DNA of 64,000 bases, from positions 49,214-113,213 of the forward strand of contig NZ_LGHS01000014.1 of NCBI RefSeq assembly GCF_001202025.1. The letters run 5' to 3'. This DNA is from Pseudorhodobacter aquimaris. Lineage in GTDB: Bacteria > Pseudomonadota > Alphaproteobacteria > Rhodobacterales > Rhodobacteraceae. The notes under the pieces were generated by a model. That model searched no databases. It saw only the letters and a program-made list of their open reading frames with translations, and had not been told where the DNA came from. Within the stretch, counting starts at the first letter, position 1. Each line of letters starts with the position of its first letter. Shown here in pieces: positions 20,017 to 28,770 of this stretch. Both the position numbers and the translations under genes were made by a program.

Positions 20017-21738
20017 TCAGCCCTGTTGAGGCACCTGTTCCAGAACATAGGTTCCGGGGGCAGGCGCCAGCGCGGGGTGGTTGCGGTTGCCCGGCTTGGC
20101 GGGGGCGGGCTTTTCGGTGCCGTTGTTTTTCTCGGCCAGCCACGTCAGCCAATGGGGCCACCAGCTGCCTTCTATGCGGGTGGCGCCGGCTTGCCAATCC
20201 TCGGGGCCTTGGGTGCGATCGCCGCCGGTCAGGAAATAACGCCGGTTGCGCTCGGGGTGGTTGATCACCGTGCCCGAAACATGGCCGCCCGTTGTCAGCA
20301 CAAATTCGGTATCCCCCGAGACCAGCCCCGTCGCAAGATAAGACGTCTTCCACGGCACGATATGATCGGCGGTGGCGGCGACGAAATAACAGGGCACATC
20401 AATGTTGCGGGTATCCACAGGCGTGTCCAGCAAGGTCAGCGCGCCCGGCTCCTTGAGCTTGTTGGCCAGATACATTTCCTCGGTGTAATAGGAATACCAT
20501 TTGGCCGGCAGGTTGGATGTATCGGCGTTCCAGTACAAAATATCAAAGGGCAGCGGGGATTTGCCTTTGAGGTAATTGCCAACGACAAAGCCCCAGATGG
20601 ATTCGTTGACATGCAGCATCGCCATCGCGGCGGCAATATCACGCCCCGGCGCCACTCCGGCGGTTTCAAGCCGTTTGTTATAGGCTTGCAGTTGTGGCTG
20701 GTCGATAAACACCTCTACCTGCCCCGGATCGGCAAAATCGATCATCGAGGAGAGGAAAGTCGCCGTGCCGACATGGGTCTTTTGTTCGGGTTTCATCACG
20801 GCCAGCGCGGCCAGCAACATGGTGCCGCCATTGCACCATGACAACAGATCAACCTTTGCACCCTTTACGATATCGGTGGTCACATCAAGGGCGGCAAAGA
20901 TCCCGTCGCGCAGGTAATCGTTCCAATCGAGATCGCGCGTCTCCGGCCCCGGATTGCGCCATGCGATGGTAAACACGCTATGGCCCTGATCCAGCAAATA
21001 GCGGATCATGGATTTTTTCTCATTTATGTCAAAGATATAGAATTTGTTGACACAGGGCGGGATGATCAGAATGGGGTTGGAGCGGACCTTGTCGGTACGT
21101 GGTTGATACTGGATCAGCTCAAACAGCTCATTGCGGAAAATCACCGACCCCGGCGTGTTGGCCAGATTGCCGCCGACGGTAAAGGCGGTCTCATCCGTGG
21201 TGGTGATATAGCCCTTTTCCAGATCCGCCAGCATGTTGCGGAACCCGTCGACAAGGCTCTGCCCGTTGGTTTCGCGCGCCAGCTTCAGAACCTCGGGGTT
21301 GGTCAACGCGAAGTTAGAGGGCGCCATCGCATCGGCGGCCACACGGGTATAAAAGCTGAGCTTGCGCTGGTCATGCGCGGGCAGACCGGCCCTATCGGCG
21401 AAATCGGCCATGGCCTTGGCCGTCAGCATGTAAGACTGGTGCAGAAAGGGAAAGATCCCCTCGTTCCAGTCATCGGCCTTGAACCGCGCGTCCGTGCTCG
21501 GCTCGGCACTCTCGGCGGTAAGGCTGCGTTGCCAAAGCCGGGCCATCTCGGTCTGATAGGCCATCCAGCTTTGCATCCAGTTTCCCAAACCCTGAGGCGA
21601 GAGGATCGCCTGAAGGGTCTTGGACATCTCGCCGGTCATCTGCGCGGTTTTCTCGGGGTCGATACCCGCAAACAAGGGATGGGTCTTGGCGGCCTCTTTC
21701 ATCAATGTGGCAAAGGCGTCAGCGGCGTGTTTATCCAT
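20017..21738 (-). CDS. phaC: Poly(3-hydroxyalkanoate) polymerase
   Basis: PHA synthase of 573 residues, polymerising (R)-3-hydroxyacyl-CoA into storage polyester at the granule surface; the length fits class I. Landmarks: FRNELFELIQY, PPCVNKFYIFDINEKKSMIRYL, the nucleophile elbow LLSWCNGGTMLLA with Cys302, the aspartate in AATADHIVPW and the histidine in TTGGHVSGTVINHP. The box normally reads G-x-C-x-G-G; here it is S-W-C-N-G-G, with serine in the first position. The remnant of a decayed acyl-CoA synthetase ends 30 nt upstream, so phaC may be read from whatever is left of that operon's promoter. Confidence 0.94.
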   Translation of the reverse strand: MDKHAADAFATLMKEAAKTHPLFAGIDPEKTAQMTGEMSKTLQAILSPQGLGNWMQSWMAYQTEMARLWQRSLTAESAEPSTDARFKADDWNEGIFPFLHQSYMLTAKAMADFADRAGLPAHDQRKLSFYTRVAADAMAPSNFALTNPEVLKLARETNGQSLVDGFRNMLADLEKGYITTTDETAFTVGGNLANTPGSVIFRNELFELIQYQPRTDKVRSNPILIIPPCVNKFYIFDINEKKSMIRYLLDQGHSVFTIAWRNPGPETRDLDWNDYLRDGIFAALDVTTDIVKGAKVDLLSWCNGGTMLLAALAVMKPEQKTHVGTATFLSSMIDFADPGQVEVFIDQPQLQAYNKRLETAGVAPGRDIAAAMAMLHVNESIWGFVVGNYLKGKSPLPFDILYWNADTSNLPAKWYSYYTEEMYLANKLKEPGALTLLDTPVDTRNIDVPCYFVAATADHIVPWKTSYLATGLVSGDTEFVLTTGGHVSGTVINHPERNRRYFLTGGDRTQGPEDWQAGATRIEGSWWPHWLTWLAEKNNGTEKPAPAKPGNRNHPALAPAPGTYVLEQVPQQG

Positions 21739-21768
21739 GGCGTATTCCTTGTTTGCGGCTATGCGGTA

Positions 21769-22330
21769 TCAGCTTCCTGTTTGAATCCAATATTCGTCAC
21801 GCAGCATCCGTTTGAGCAGCTTGCCCGTGGCCGTGCGCGGCAGATCGGTCCGAAAATCAATGCTGCGAGGACATTTGATGGAAGAAAGCCGCGTTCTGCA
21901 ATGGGAAATCAACGCGTCTTGCAAAGCGGGGGAGCCATCTTGCCCCGGCATCAGCTGTACAATCGCTTTTACTTCCTCGCCGAAATCCTCATTCGGGACG
22001 CCGATTACGACCGCATCCATAACCGCAGGATGGTCCAGCCCTGCGCATTGGTGGTTGAGGCGGTCAGATGGGTGCTGATGGTTGTGTAAAACAGCCCAAC
22101 CCGGTCGGCGGCAAAGCATAGCTCCAGAAACTCGCGCCGGTTTTCCATAAGGAAAGCAACGTGATCTCCGTCCTTCAGACCGAGTGACCGCAACTGATGC
22201 GCGCCCTGATTGGCCCGCGCCCCTCAGTTGCGCAAAGGTGACATCCTCACCCCGTGGTGCACATCTGGAAGGCCAGCTTGTCAGGCGTAGTCAGGGCATG
22301 AGTGCGGGGGTGATATGGCAGGGTCGTCAT
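21769..22330 (-). pseudogene. Acyl-CoA synthetase remnant (internal deletion and frameshifts)
   Basis: The N terminus begins at 22330 (MTTLPYHPRTHALTTPDK), hits a stop within about 28 codons, resumes in another frame and shifts again to read LRSLGLKDGDHVAFLMENRREF and FYTTISTHLT. It then jumps directly to the C-terminal domain of AMP-forming acyl-CoA ligases: HPAVMDAVVIGVPNEDFGEE, then the PRTATGKLLKRMLRDEYW end with the catalytic lysine motif. The adenylation core, normally some 300 residues between these parts, is missing. The gene is clearly dead; it is the last of the collapsed operon 21769-25142. Confidence 0.85.
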
Positions 22331-22332
22331 GG

Positions 22333-22905
22333 TCAAAATCCGATCAGTGTTTTGCCAAAGTTATCGCCCGTTTTCAGATGGCTCATCGCTGCCTTGAGGT
22401 CGGCAAAGCCAAAGGTTTCGCCAAGCACGGGATGGATCTGATGCTGTGCCATGGCTTTCATCATCGCCTCCAGCCCGTCACGGTGGCCGACGGTGACGCC
22501 TTGCAGACGGACCTGCCGCGCGACAATCGGGCCAAGCGAGGCCTCCAGCTTGCGCCCCGAAAGCACACCGATCATCGAGAGCGTCCCACCCGGCCGCACC
22601 GCCCGCAGCGAGAGCGGAAGCGTGGTCTCGCCGGCCATCACCCCGTCAATCGGCCCCCCTAGCGAGGAGGCACGCCGCGCAGGGCTTGGCGCGCCGCCGG
22701 TCCAGTTCTGGAAATAGGTGGGGCAAACGCGGGCGTCCAGGGCCACACGGGTGACACCTTCGCCGATGGCGACGACCTCTCCGACACCGTCGCAAACGGG
22801 GATCAGAGGCAGGTTGCCCGTCGCGCGGCCATAGCCCCGTTCAGGCACGATCAGATTCCGAGAGTTGAGCGCGGCCATCCGCCAGATCGGTTTCGGCCCG
22901 CGCCA
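22333..22905 (-). pseudogene. MDR-family zinc-type alcohol dehydrogenase/quinone reductase remnant
   Basis: An open frame of about 190 residues carries pieces of a medium-chain dehydrogenase whose normal length is about 340. Recognisable are RMAALNSRNLIV, LIPVCDGVGEVVAIGEGVTRV and YFQNWTGG from the GroES-like domain, then a jump to GGPIDGVMAGETTLPLSLRAVRPGGTLSMIGVL and the C-terminal end TFGFADLKAAMSHLKTGDNFGK. The start of the protein and most of the nucleotide-binding fold (the GxGGVG region) are missing. The frame stays open across the deletion, so a gene finder may call it as a normal short gene. Confidence 0.8.
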
Positions 22906-22907
22906 TG

Positions 22908-23324
22908 CCTCAACCGCCATCGTCTATGCGCAATGCAACCAGAACGACGACAGGCGCCTTCGAGTTTGGTCGCCCGCATCTCTATCGCGGCAAAGTCAGA
23001 GCCGGAGGTCTTTTCCGTCAGCGCCGTGCAGGCGGTTTGGCAACCGTCCAGCAAGGCCGGAAGGTATTTCGTCTTAACGGCCGACGCCGCGCATTGTGAT
23101 AGTTTATGGGTGTTGACGAGCGACATCGCAAAACCGAAATCGGACGCCGCCAACACCTCAGAGGTCGCGGCCTTTAGGGCATAGCTGTGGCCCCGCCCCC
23201 CGTCCGCAACCGGAACCTTGATGGCCGTCAGGCCCAAGGCGGCGGCCTGCGGGGCTACCACTTGCGCGGCGAAATCACGGGTCCGGGCAAGGGTGTCGGT
23301 TTCGGCGGCGGTCAGGGTCATCAT
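22908..23324 (-). pseudogene. Acyl-CoA dehydrogenase remnant (N-terminal half)
   Basis: Starting at MMTLTAAETDTLARTRDFAAQVVAPQ this matches the N terminus of acyl-CoA dehydrogenases. About 15-20 residues seem to be deleted before AALGLTAIKVPVADGG, and it continues through FAMSLVNTHKLS and the flavin-site motif ACTALTEKTSGSDFAAI. Shortly after ATKLEG the match stops and the frame runs into the MDR remnant. The second half, with the catalytic base, is absent. The preceding LivM remnant ends at the same ATGATG start motif, as in a once overlapping operon. Confidence 0.8.
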
Positions 23325-23540
23325 GTCCGCCGTGGCAGCGTGGCGCGGATCACATCCAGCAGCCCGACAATCCCGCGCGGCATAAAGCGCGCCCGTCAGC
23401 CCTGCAAACATCGCCGAGGTGACAAAGGCAAAGTAATGCCCCTTGACCTGCAGGCCGGGATAGCCGATGGCCAGCGTGAAAATCGCGGTCACAAAGGGCG
23501 CAAGGGTGATGGTCATCCAGACCGGAAGCCCGAAATGCAT
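23320..23540 (-). pseudogene. livM: LivM remnant (branched-chain-type ABC permease)
   Basis: The piece MTITLAPFVTAIFTLAIGYPGLQVKGHYFAFVT corresponds to the conserved middle of LivM permeases. It is joined directly to SAMFAGLTGALYA from a later helix, then a frameshift leads to the C-terminal motif PRGIVGLLDVIRATLPRRT and a stop at about 23320. Roughly two thirds of a normal 300-350-residue LivM is missing. It is fused in frame to the following acyl-CoA dehydrogenase remnant through the wrong frame, giving a misleading 232-codon open frame. Confidence 0.78.
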
Positions 23541-23545
23541 CCCCA

Positions 23546-24070
23546 TCAAGGCGGTGCATCACGGTTTTCAGCTACGGCACCGGCCGCCTGAACGGCCCTG
23601 GTTTTCTCGACAAATACCGTCATGCCAAGGATCAGCGCCGCCGCCAGAATGACGTAAAGCCGCAATTCGGGAATGGTCACGCCGCCGATGTTGAACACAT
23701 GGTTGAAATTGGTCGGGATGACGATCTGCTCGGCACCAAAGAATTGCAGGTTGATCCCCTCAACCATCATCATCAGGCCAAGCGCTACGATAAAGGCGTT
23801 GATGTGGTTGGCCTTTCGTACGGGGCGGTAGGCCAAAAGCGCGATCGCGACCCCCAGAACCATCCCGACCAGCAAGGCCAGAAGAATGGCCGGCAACAGC
23901 AAAAACCCCTGACCCGTTACAAGAAAGAAGGTCAGATAGCCGTCGAACATCGATACCGACCCATGCGCGAAATGGCCAATGCCCGGAATGCCAAACACGG
24001 TTGTAAGGCCAAGTGCGATCAGCACATAGACACCGCCAATCGCAATGCCGTTGATAATTTGTTGAATGAT
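23546..24070 (-). pseudogene. livH: LivH remnant (branched-chain-type ABC permease)
   Basis: The reading frame EIIEIIQQIINGIAIGGVYVLIALGL is the usual LivH N terminus but has no ATG, GTG or TTG at its expected start (ATA/ATT codons are there). It runs well through FGIPGIGHFAHGSVSMFDGYLTFF, MVLGVAIALLAYRPVR and AFIVALGLMMMVEGINLQFFG, and stops after VAENRDAPP, at the point where LivH normally continues for another 100 residues. The adjacent frame picks up MGMHFG and then LivM sequence, so the H/M junction is a deletion. Confidence 0.82.
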
Positions 24071-24080
24071 CTCAATTATT

Positions 24081-24640
24081 TCACTTCTCTTTTCTCGCTA
24101 AACCGCGCAGGGCGGCGGCAACGGCCTCGGTGTCGTCAACATCGCCTGCGGCCTCTAGCGCGTCTTTTTGCGCATAGGTCTGGTCATGGTCATATGGGTA
24201 GCTTGGCGAGGGCGCGATGCCAAATTTCCGGGTGAAATTCTTATGGTAGGCGGTGCCGTTGTCGGTGGCCGAAAGCAGGGTCAGCTCTGTCGGGCGCAGG
24301 TCCCGGACGCCTTCCATCTGGTCGGAATTGGCCACGCGCTGGAATTGCCCACGCTGCCGCTGGTAAAGCCGAAACGCGGCACGTCGATGCCCAGTTCGAC
24401 CGACTGGCGATAGATAAAGGCGGCAGGTTCCACATAGCCGACAACAAGGATCGCATCGGGTTCAAGGCTGCGGATTTTGGTCAGTTGCGGGGTCATGTCG
24501 CGGTCTTTGAGGCCAAAGGATTCGCGGGTGATGACCTCCAGATATATAGGTGCCGTCGCCCACCTTGACGCCGCCGCTTGCGTTGATCTCTTCGGCGGCC
24601 ATTTCCACCGATTGCGATTGCGGCAGGCCGCAAACAGCCG
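24081..24640 (-). pseudogene. livK: ABC-transporter branched-chain-type substrate-binding protein remnant
   Basis: Three pieces in different frames make up the end of a Peripla_BP_6-type binding protein. They are SQSVEMAAEEINASGGVKVGDG, then SFGLKDRDMTPQLTKIRSLEPDAILVVGYVEPAAF with SVELGIDVPRFGFTSGS, and finally TAYHKNFTRKFGIAPSPSYPYDHDQTY to the stop at 24081. The signal peptide and first domain are gone. At least two frameshifts separate the pieces. It is fused at its 5' side to a LivF remnant. Confidence 0.8.
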
Positions 24641-24845
24641 CGCCGCCAATCGCCAGCATCTCTTGCTCCCCGCCCGAGAGCGTGCCTGCCGCCTGACCGG
24701 CACGGGTGCGCAGGATCGGGAACATATCCATCATTTCCTCAACGTCTTGCGCCTGCTCGTTATCCTTGTGCGAATAGGCGCCCATGCGCAGGTTTTGCAG
24801 AACCGCCATTTGCGGAAACACCTGCCGCCCGTCGGGGCGCATGGC
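24640..24845 (-). pseudogene. livF: LivF remnant (ABC ATPase)
   Basis: About 65 codons read RPDGRQVFPQMAVLQNLRMGAY, then EMMDMFPILRTRAGQAAGTLSGGEQEMLAIG, which is the Q-loop-to-signature part of LivF-type ATPases. The Walker A region before it and Walker B after it are absent. The frame is continuous with LivG sequence on one side and binding-protein sequence on the other, so three genes are spliced into one 178-codon open frame. No functional ATPase can result. Confidence 0.78.
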
Positions 24846-25142
24846 GATGCCGCGGCTGCGGATCGATTTGATCAGCTCGCTCAGGGTTTTGCGTTCATGC
24901 GAGATAAGCCCTGCGGCCGGTTCATCCAGCAAGACCAGCTTGGGATCGGCGGCAAGGGCGGTGGCGATCATCAAGAGCCACTGCTCTCCCGAGGACATTG
25001 TGCTGACCTTTTTATCCGCGATCCGGTGCAGATCGGCCAGATGCAGGATGTCGTCGATACGCGCCTCGACGGCCTCTTCCTCATGGCTGCTGCTGCCCAG
25101 CCGGAAAACCGAGGCCAGAGGGTTGGATTTCAGCGTGGCGCA
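24845..25142 (-). pseudogene. livG: LivG remnant (ABC ATPase)
   Basis: The frame contains NPLASVFRLGSSSHEEEAVEARIDDIL and the signature and Walker B region MSSGEQWLLMIATALAADPKLVLLDEPAAGL, followed by LSELIKSIRSRG. The N-terminal part with Walker A is missing, and the end is fused to LivF. The usual signature LSGGQ reads MSSGEQ here. It is the promoter-proximal remaining gene of the collapsed operon; a plus-strand LysR remnant abuts it at about 25142. Confidence 0.78.
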
Positions 25143-25746
25143 GGGCCTTAACCTGATCCAGGCGGGGCTGGACCAGGTGGCGAACAGGCGGGGTTTGGTG
25201 CGTGTTGCCGTGCTGCCGATGTTTGCCAGCAGGTGGCTGTCACTGCGGCTGAGCCTGATGTGGGAGGCGCAACCGGGGGGATTGGCCCGGTTTTCATGTG
25301 ATCCGGCTGTGGAACGAAGAGCTGGTCGCGGTTTGCAGCGCTGAATATCGCAAGGCCCATGCGATCAAGGATCTTTCCGACCTCAGGACCTGCACGGTAC
25401 TGCATGTCGATGACAAACGCATGTGGTCAGAGGTGTTCGCATGTGGTCAGAGGTGTTGAAAAACAACCTGATAGAGGCCCCTGCACCGCACCGCGAGATC
25501 TTGTTGGAGGACCGGCACTTTCAGTTGAACGCGACCATCGACGGGCTTGGGGTCTCGCTTTTCTCCAAGCGGATGATCCAGCCAGAGCTGGACGCAGGCG
25601 TTTTGGTTCAGCTCTTTGATCAGACGTTCAAAAGCTCTTTTGCCTATCATCTTGTTGTCCCCAAAGAGACAATCCTGTCGCCCGCAGCAACCGGTTTCAA
25701 AGACTGGCTTTTGCAGCTGTGCCGCAGCGGGGCTGATGCTGCGTAA
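25142..25746 (+). pseudogene. LysR-type regulator remnant
   Basis: The N-terminal helix-turn-helix is missing. The sequence begins inside the linker helix (AQGLNLIQAGLDQVANRRG), followed by LVRVAVLPMFASRWLSLRLS of the effector domain. A gap and frameshift follow, then RLWNEELVAVCSAEYRKAHAIKDLSDLRT, and then a perfect 20-bp tandem duplication (25418-25457) shifts the frame again. The last part, LKNNLIEAPAPHREILLEDRHF to WLLQLCRSGADAA, is open to 25746. It was probably the divergent regulator of the collapsed liv/acyl-CoA operon. Confidence 0.8.
25418..25457. repeat. Perfect 20-bp tandem duplication
   Basis: The 20-nt unit CGCATGTGGTCAGAGGTGTT occurs twice head to tail at 25418-25437 and 25438-25457 with no difference. 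Because 20 is not a multiple of three it shifts the reading frame of the LysR remnant between KRMWSEV and the second copy MWSEVLKNN. Identity of the copies suggests a young slippage-type event. Confidence 0.95.
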
Positions 25747-25838
25747 ATTCCCCGAGGTGTCGGTCGCTTCATCTGGTCTTTTGCCGTGACAGGTCTTATC
25801 GGACCAAAGCCAGCTGAAATGTTTTGAAAGATCCCTGA

Positions 25839-26804
25839 ATGGAAATTGCAGTTATCGGAAATATTCACCCCCGCGGGATCGCGTTTCTGGAAAATACGCC
25901 CGGTATCACTCCGGTCATCGTTGACGAGAATGACAGCGCCGGCGTCATCGCCGCCACCCGGACCGCGACCGCGATCCTGATCAGAACCCTGCCCCTTACG
26001 GCCGCGCATATCGACGCTGCGCAAAACCTAAAGATCGTCTCGCGGCATGGCGTGGGGATCGACAATATCGACCTTGAGGCGCTGAACCGCCGTGCAATTC
26101 CCTTGACGGTGATCGGGGATCAAAACGCGGTAACGGTTGCCGAACATACGTTTTACCTGATGCTTGCGGCGACCAAGATGGGGCTGCGCTATGACAAGGC
26201 GACGCGCGTGGGCAATTGGGGGTTTCGCGATGCGCTGGCCGCGCGCGATCTGGCGGGCAAGACGCTTTTGGTGGTGGGTATGGGCCGGATCGGTGCCCTG
26301 GTTGCCAAACGTGCCGAGGCCTTTGGCATGAAAATCGCTTATTGCAACAGATCGACAGGTCCGGGCAGCCATGATCCCAATTGGACCAAGGTCAGCCTTG
26401 CCGAGGGGTTGCAAGAGGCCGATGTTGTCAGCATCCATGTTCCCTTGATGCCCGCCACCTGCAATTTGATCGGGGAGAAGGCCTTGGCGATGATGAAGCC
26501 CTCTGCGGTGCTTGTCTCCACCGCGCGGGGTGGCGTGGTGGATGAGGCGGCCTTGGCGCGCGCCCTTGCCAGCGGAGAGATTCGTGCAGCAGGCCTTGAT
26601 GTGTTTGCACAAGAGCCGGTGTCGATGGACAATCCGTTGCTTGCGCTGGACAATATCATCCTGTCACCACATATGGCCGCGATGAGCGATGATGGCGCGG
26701 CGCGTATGGCGCTGACGGCGGCGCAAAACTGTCTGGACGGGATCAATGGGCGGCTGGACCTTTCGTTGGTCGTCAACCCGCAGGTGCTTGTGCAGGCCGG
26801 ATGA
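25839..26804 (+). CDS. D-isomer-specific 2-hydroxyacid dehydrogenase
   Basis: NAD-dependent oxidoreductase of 321 residues that interconverts a 2-oxoacid and a (R)-2-hydroxyacid. The Rossmann motif is VVGMGRIGALVAKRAEAFGM, and the catalytic triad is complete: arginine in STARGGVVDE, glutamate in GLDVFAQEPVS, histidine in ILSPHMAAMS. It starts 92 nt after the dead LysR gene and is itself intact, so it may be a survivor of the locus. Closest types are glyoxylate/hydroxypyruvate reductases and phosphoglycerate dehydrogenase-like proteins without the ACT domain. Confidence 0.9.
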   Translation: MEIAVIGNIHPRGIAFLENTPGITPVIVDENDSAGVIAATRTATAILIRTLPLTAAHIDAAQNLKIVSRHGVGIDNIDLEALNRRAIPLTVIGDQNAVTVAEHTFYLMLAATKMGLRYDKATRVGNWGFRDALAARDLAGKTLLVVGMGRIGALVAKRAEAFGMKIAYCNRSTGPGSHDPNWTKVSLAEGLQEADVVSIHVPLMPATCNLIGEKALAMMKPSAVLVSTARGGVVDEAALARALASGEIRAAGLDVFAQEPVSMDNPLLALDNIILSPHMAAMSDDGAARMALTAAQNCLDGINGRLDLSLVVNPQVLVQAG

Positions 26805-26832
26805 TTTATCCCGACTGGTGGATTGGCGGGAT

Positions 26833-27669
26833 CTAGTCCCAGCTGGCCCGTGCCTCCATCGCCACTGGCCCGTCGGGTGCGGCGGTCCAGAGCATAAGGT
26901 CATCCCCCTGCCTTTGCGCATGTAAAAAGAAGCTGCCCCCGCCAAAAATCGGGGCCATGCTGCGAAACGAAAACCCTGTCGGCGCGCGGCCCATCAGGTC
27001 ACCGGCATATTGCGCCAAAAGCATCGCCTGCAACGGACCATGAACCACAAGGCCGGGATAGAATTCCTCCTCCCGCGCATAGGGTTGATCGTAATGGATG
27101 CGGTGGCCGTTGAAGGTTAGCGCCGAATAGCGAAACAAAAACGCCGGTGAGGCGCTGATTTCGCGCCGCTCGTCGCCTTGCGGGGCAGGGGTCGGTGCAG
27201 GATTGGCATTGCCGGTTGGTGCATCACGGTAAACGATGTCTTGGCGCTCGCTTAGGATGGGGCCGTGCGGGCTGCTGAAATCATGGCGCAGGGTCACAAA
27301 ACACAGCGGGCCCGAACGCCCGCTTTTCATGCTCACATCCTCAATCACCGAGCGACGCGTGATGTCCTCGCCTATCTTTGGTGCCGAGTGAAACCGCAGC
27401 GCGCCGCCTGCCCACATTCGGCGTGGCAAGGGCACCGGCGGCAAAAACCCGCCGCGCGTCGGGTGGCCATCGGGGCCAAGCTCCGCCGTGGGCACAAGAG
27501 GTTGGCACAGGCAGTGATGTGTCAACAGCGGCGCGTCAGCCCCTTCCTCGGTCGGGCCCTGACGGTCAAGCGTGGCATAAAGACGTTGCACCAGCGTCGG
27601 TGTCAGAACCTCATGTGCGTGATCTTTGCGTCCGATCCATTGGCGCAGATGGTCGATATCAAGTGTCAT
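26833..27669 (-). CDS. HTD2/FAS1-like hot-dog dehydratase (mesaconyl-C4-CoA hydratase-like)
   Basis: Double hot-dog fold protein of 278 residues, similar in layout to HTD2-type hydratases that include mesaconyl-C4-CoA and itaconyl-CoA hydratases. Visible features are the central RRMWAGGALRFHSAPKIGEDITRRS block, SALTFNGHRIHYDQPYAREEEFYPGLVVHGPLQAMLL with the catalytic-type N-x-H-x-I-H-x-D pattern near residue 197, and FSFRSMAPIFGGG. It ends a minus-strand operon with a CaiB-type CoA-transferase 3 nt upstream, a combination known from branched dicarboxylate pathways. The exact acyl-CoA is not known. Confidence 0.75.
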   Translation of the reverse strand: MTLDIDHLRQWIGRKDHAHEVLTPTLVQRLYATLDRQGPTEEGADAPLLTHHCLCQPLVPTAELGPDGHPTRGGFLPPVPLPRRMWAGGALRFHSAPKIGEDITRRSVIEDVSMKSGRSGPLCFVTLRHDFSSPHGPILSERQDIVYRDAPTGNANPAPTPAPQGDERREISASPAFLFRYSALTFNGHRIHYDQPYAREEEFYPGLVVHGPLQAMLLAQYAGDLMGRAPTGFSFRSMAPIFGGGSFFLHAQRQGDDLMLWTAAPDGPVAMEARASWD

Positions 27670-27672
27670 ACC

Positions 27673-28770
27673 CTAATCCTCTAACGGGTTCAGCGCGGGC
27701 ACCGGCCCAAAGCCGTGCGGATCATCGCCCCATATCGGCGCAGGGGCGGGCATGGAAACCGGCCCCGCCTCGGTTTCCACCGTGATGCGCCGCAGATGCG
27801 GGTGATTGGACAGCCCGCCCATATCATTCAGCTGGGCCAGCGCCACATCCGCCCGGCTTAGGGCGGCAACCGCCTCGGGGGCGGTCATGCGGGCAAAGGC
27901 CGCGCTAATAATTGCGTCGGTCTCATCGCGGTTTTGCACCCGGTCGATGTTGCGGGCAAAACGCGGATCGGTCACAAAGTCGGGCGCCTGCAAGAACAGG
28001 TTGCACAGGTTTTTCCATTCCCGATCACTTTGCACCGACAGCAGGATCTGCGCGCCATCCTTGGCGGTGAACACGCCGTAGGGTGCAATGGACGGATGGG
28101 CAAGGCCGATGCGTTTGGGGCTGTTGCCCGCCTCATGGTTCAAAAGGGGCACCGTCAGCCAATCCGCCATCACGTCAAACATAGAGATAGAGATATTGGC
28201 CCCTTGCCCCGTCACCGCACGACGCAACAATGCCTCAAGGATCGCGGCATGGGCGGTGGCACCCGTGGCGATATCGACAATAGAGATGCCAACGCGGGCC
28301 GGTTCGGACGGGCCACCGGTGATCGAACACAGCCCCGATTCCGCCTGCACCAGCAGGTCATAGGCCTTACGATCGGCCATCGGCCCACCCTCGCCATACC
28401 CAGTGATAGAGCAGCAGATCAGATGCGCAAACTCATCGGCCAGCCGTTCCGGCCCAAAGCCAAGCCGGTCAAGCGCGCCCCGTTTGAGGTTTTGCACCAG
28501 CACATCCGCACCGGCCAGCAGTTCGGCCAGCACCTCTTTGCCCTTGGGCGATGCCAGATCAAGCGTCTGGGAGGTCTTGCCCCGGTTTAGCCAGACGAAA
28601 TAGCTCGACTGCCCCCTGGCCACGCTGTCATAGCCGCGCGCGAAATCGCCCTCGGGGCGTTCGATCTTGATAACTTCGGCCCCCGCATCGGCAAGGCGCG
28701 CGGTGCAAAACGGTGCGGCGACGGCCTGTTCAATAGAGACAACCTTGATCCCTTCCAGCGGCCGCATCAA
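27673..28770 (-). CDS. CaiB/BaiF family (class III) CoA-transferase
   Basis: CoA-transferase of 365 residues moving CoA between carboxylates. The N-terminal motif is PLEGIKVVSIEQAVAAPFCTARLADAGAEVIKIERPEGDFAR, typical of the family, with NRGKTSQTLDLASPKGKEVL next. The catalytic aspartate that forms the acyl anhydride is expected in VGISIVDIATG (about residue 169). It overlaps the acyl-CoA dehydrogenase gene by 4 nt. It probably activates the imported acid using an acyl-CoA intermediate as donor. Confidence 0.92.
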   Translation of the reverse strand: MMRPLEGIKVVSIEQAVAAPFCTARLADAGAEVIKIERPEGDFARGYDSVARGQSSYFVWLNRGKTSQTLDLASPKGKEVLAELLAGADVLVQNLKRGALDRLGFGPERLADEFAHLICCSITGYGEGGPMADRKAYDLLVQAESGLCSITGGPSEPARVGISIVDIATGATAHAAILEALLRRAVTGQGANISISMFDVMADWLTVPLLNHEAGNSPKRIGLAHPSIAPYGVFTAKDGAQILLSVQSDREWKNLCNLFLQAPDFVTDPRFARNIDRVQNRDETDAIISAAFARMTAPEAVAALSRADVALAQLNDMGGLSNHPHLRRITVETEAGPVSMPAPAPIWGDDPHGFGPVPALNPLED

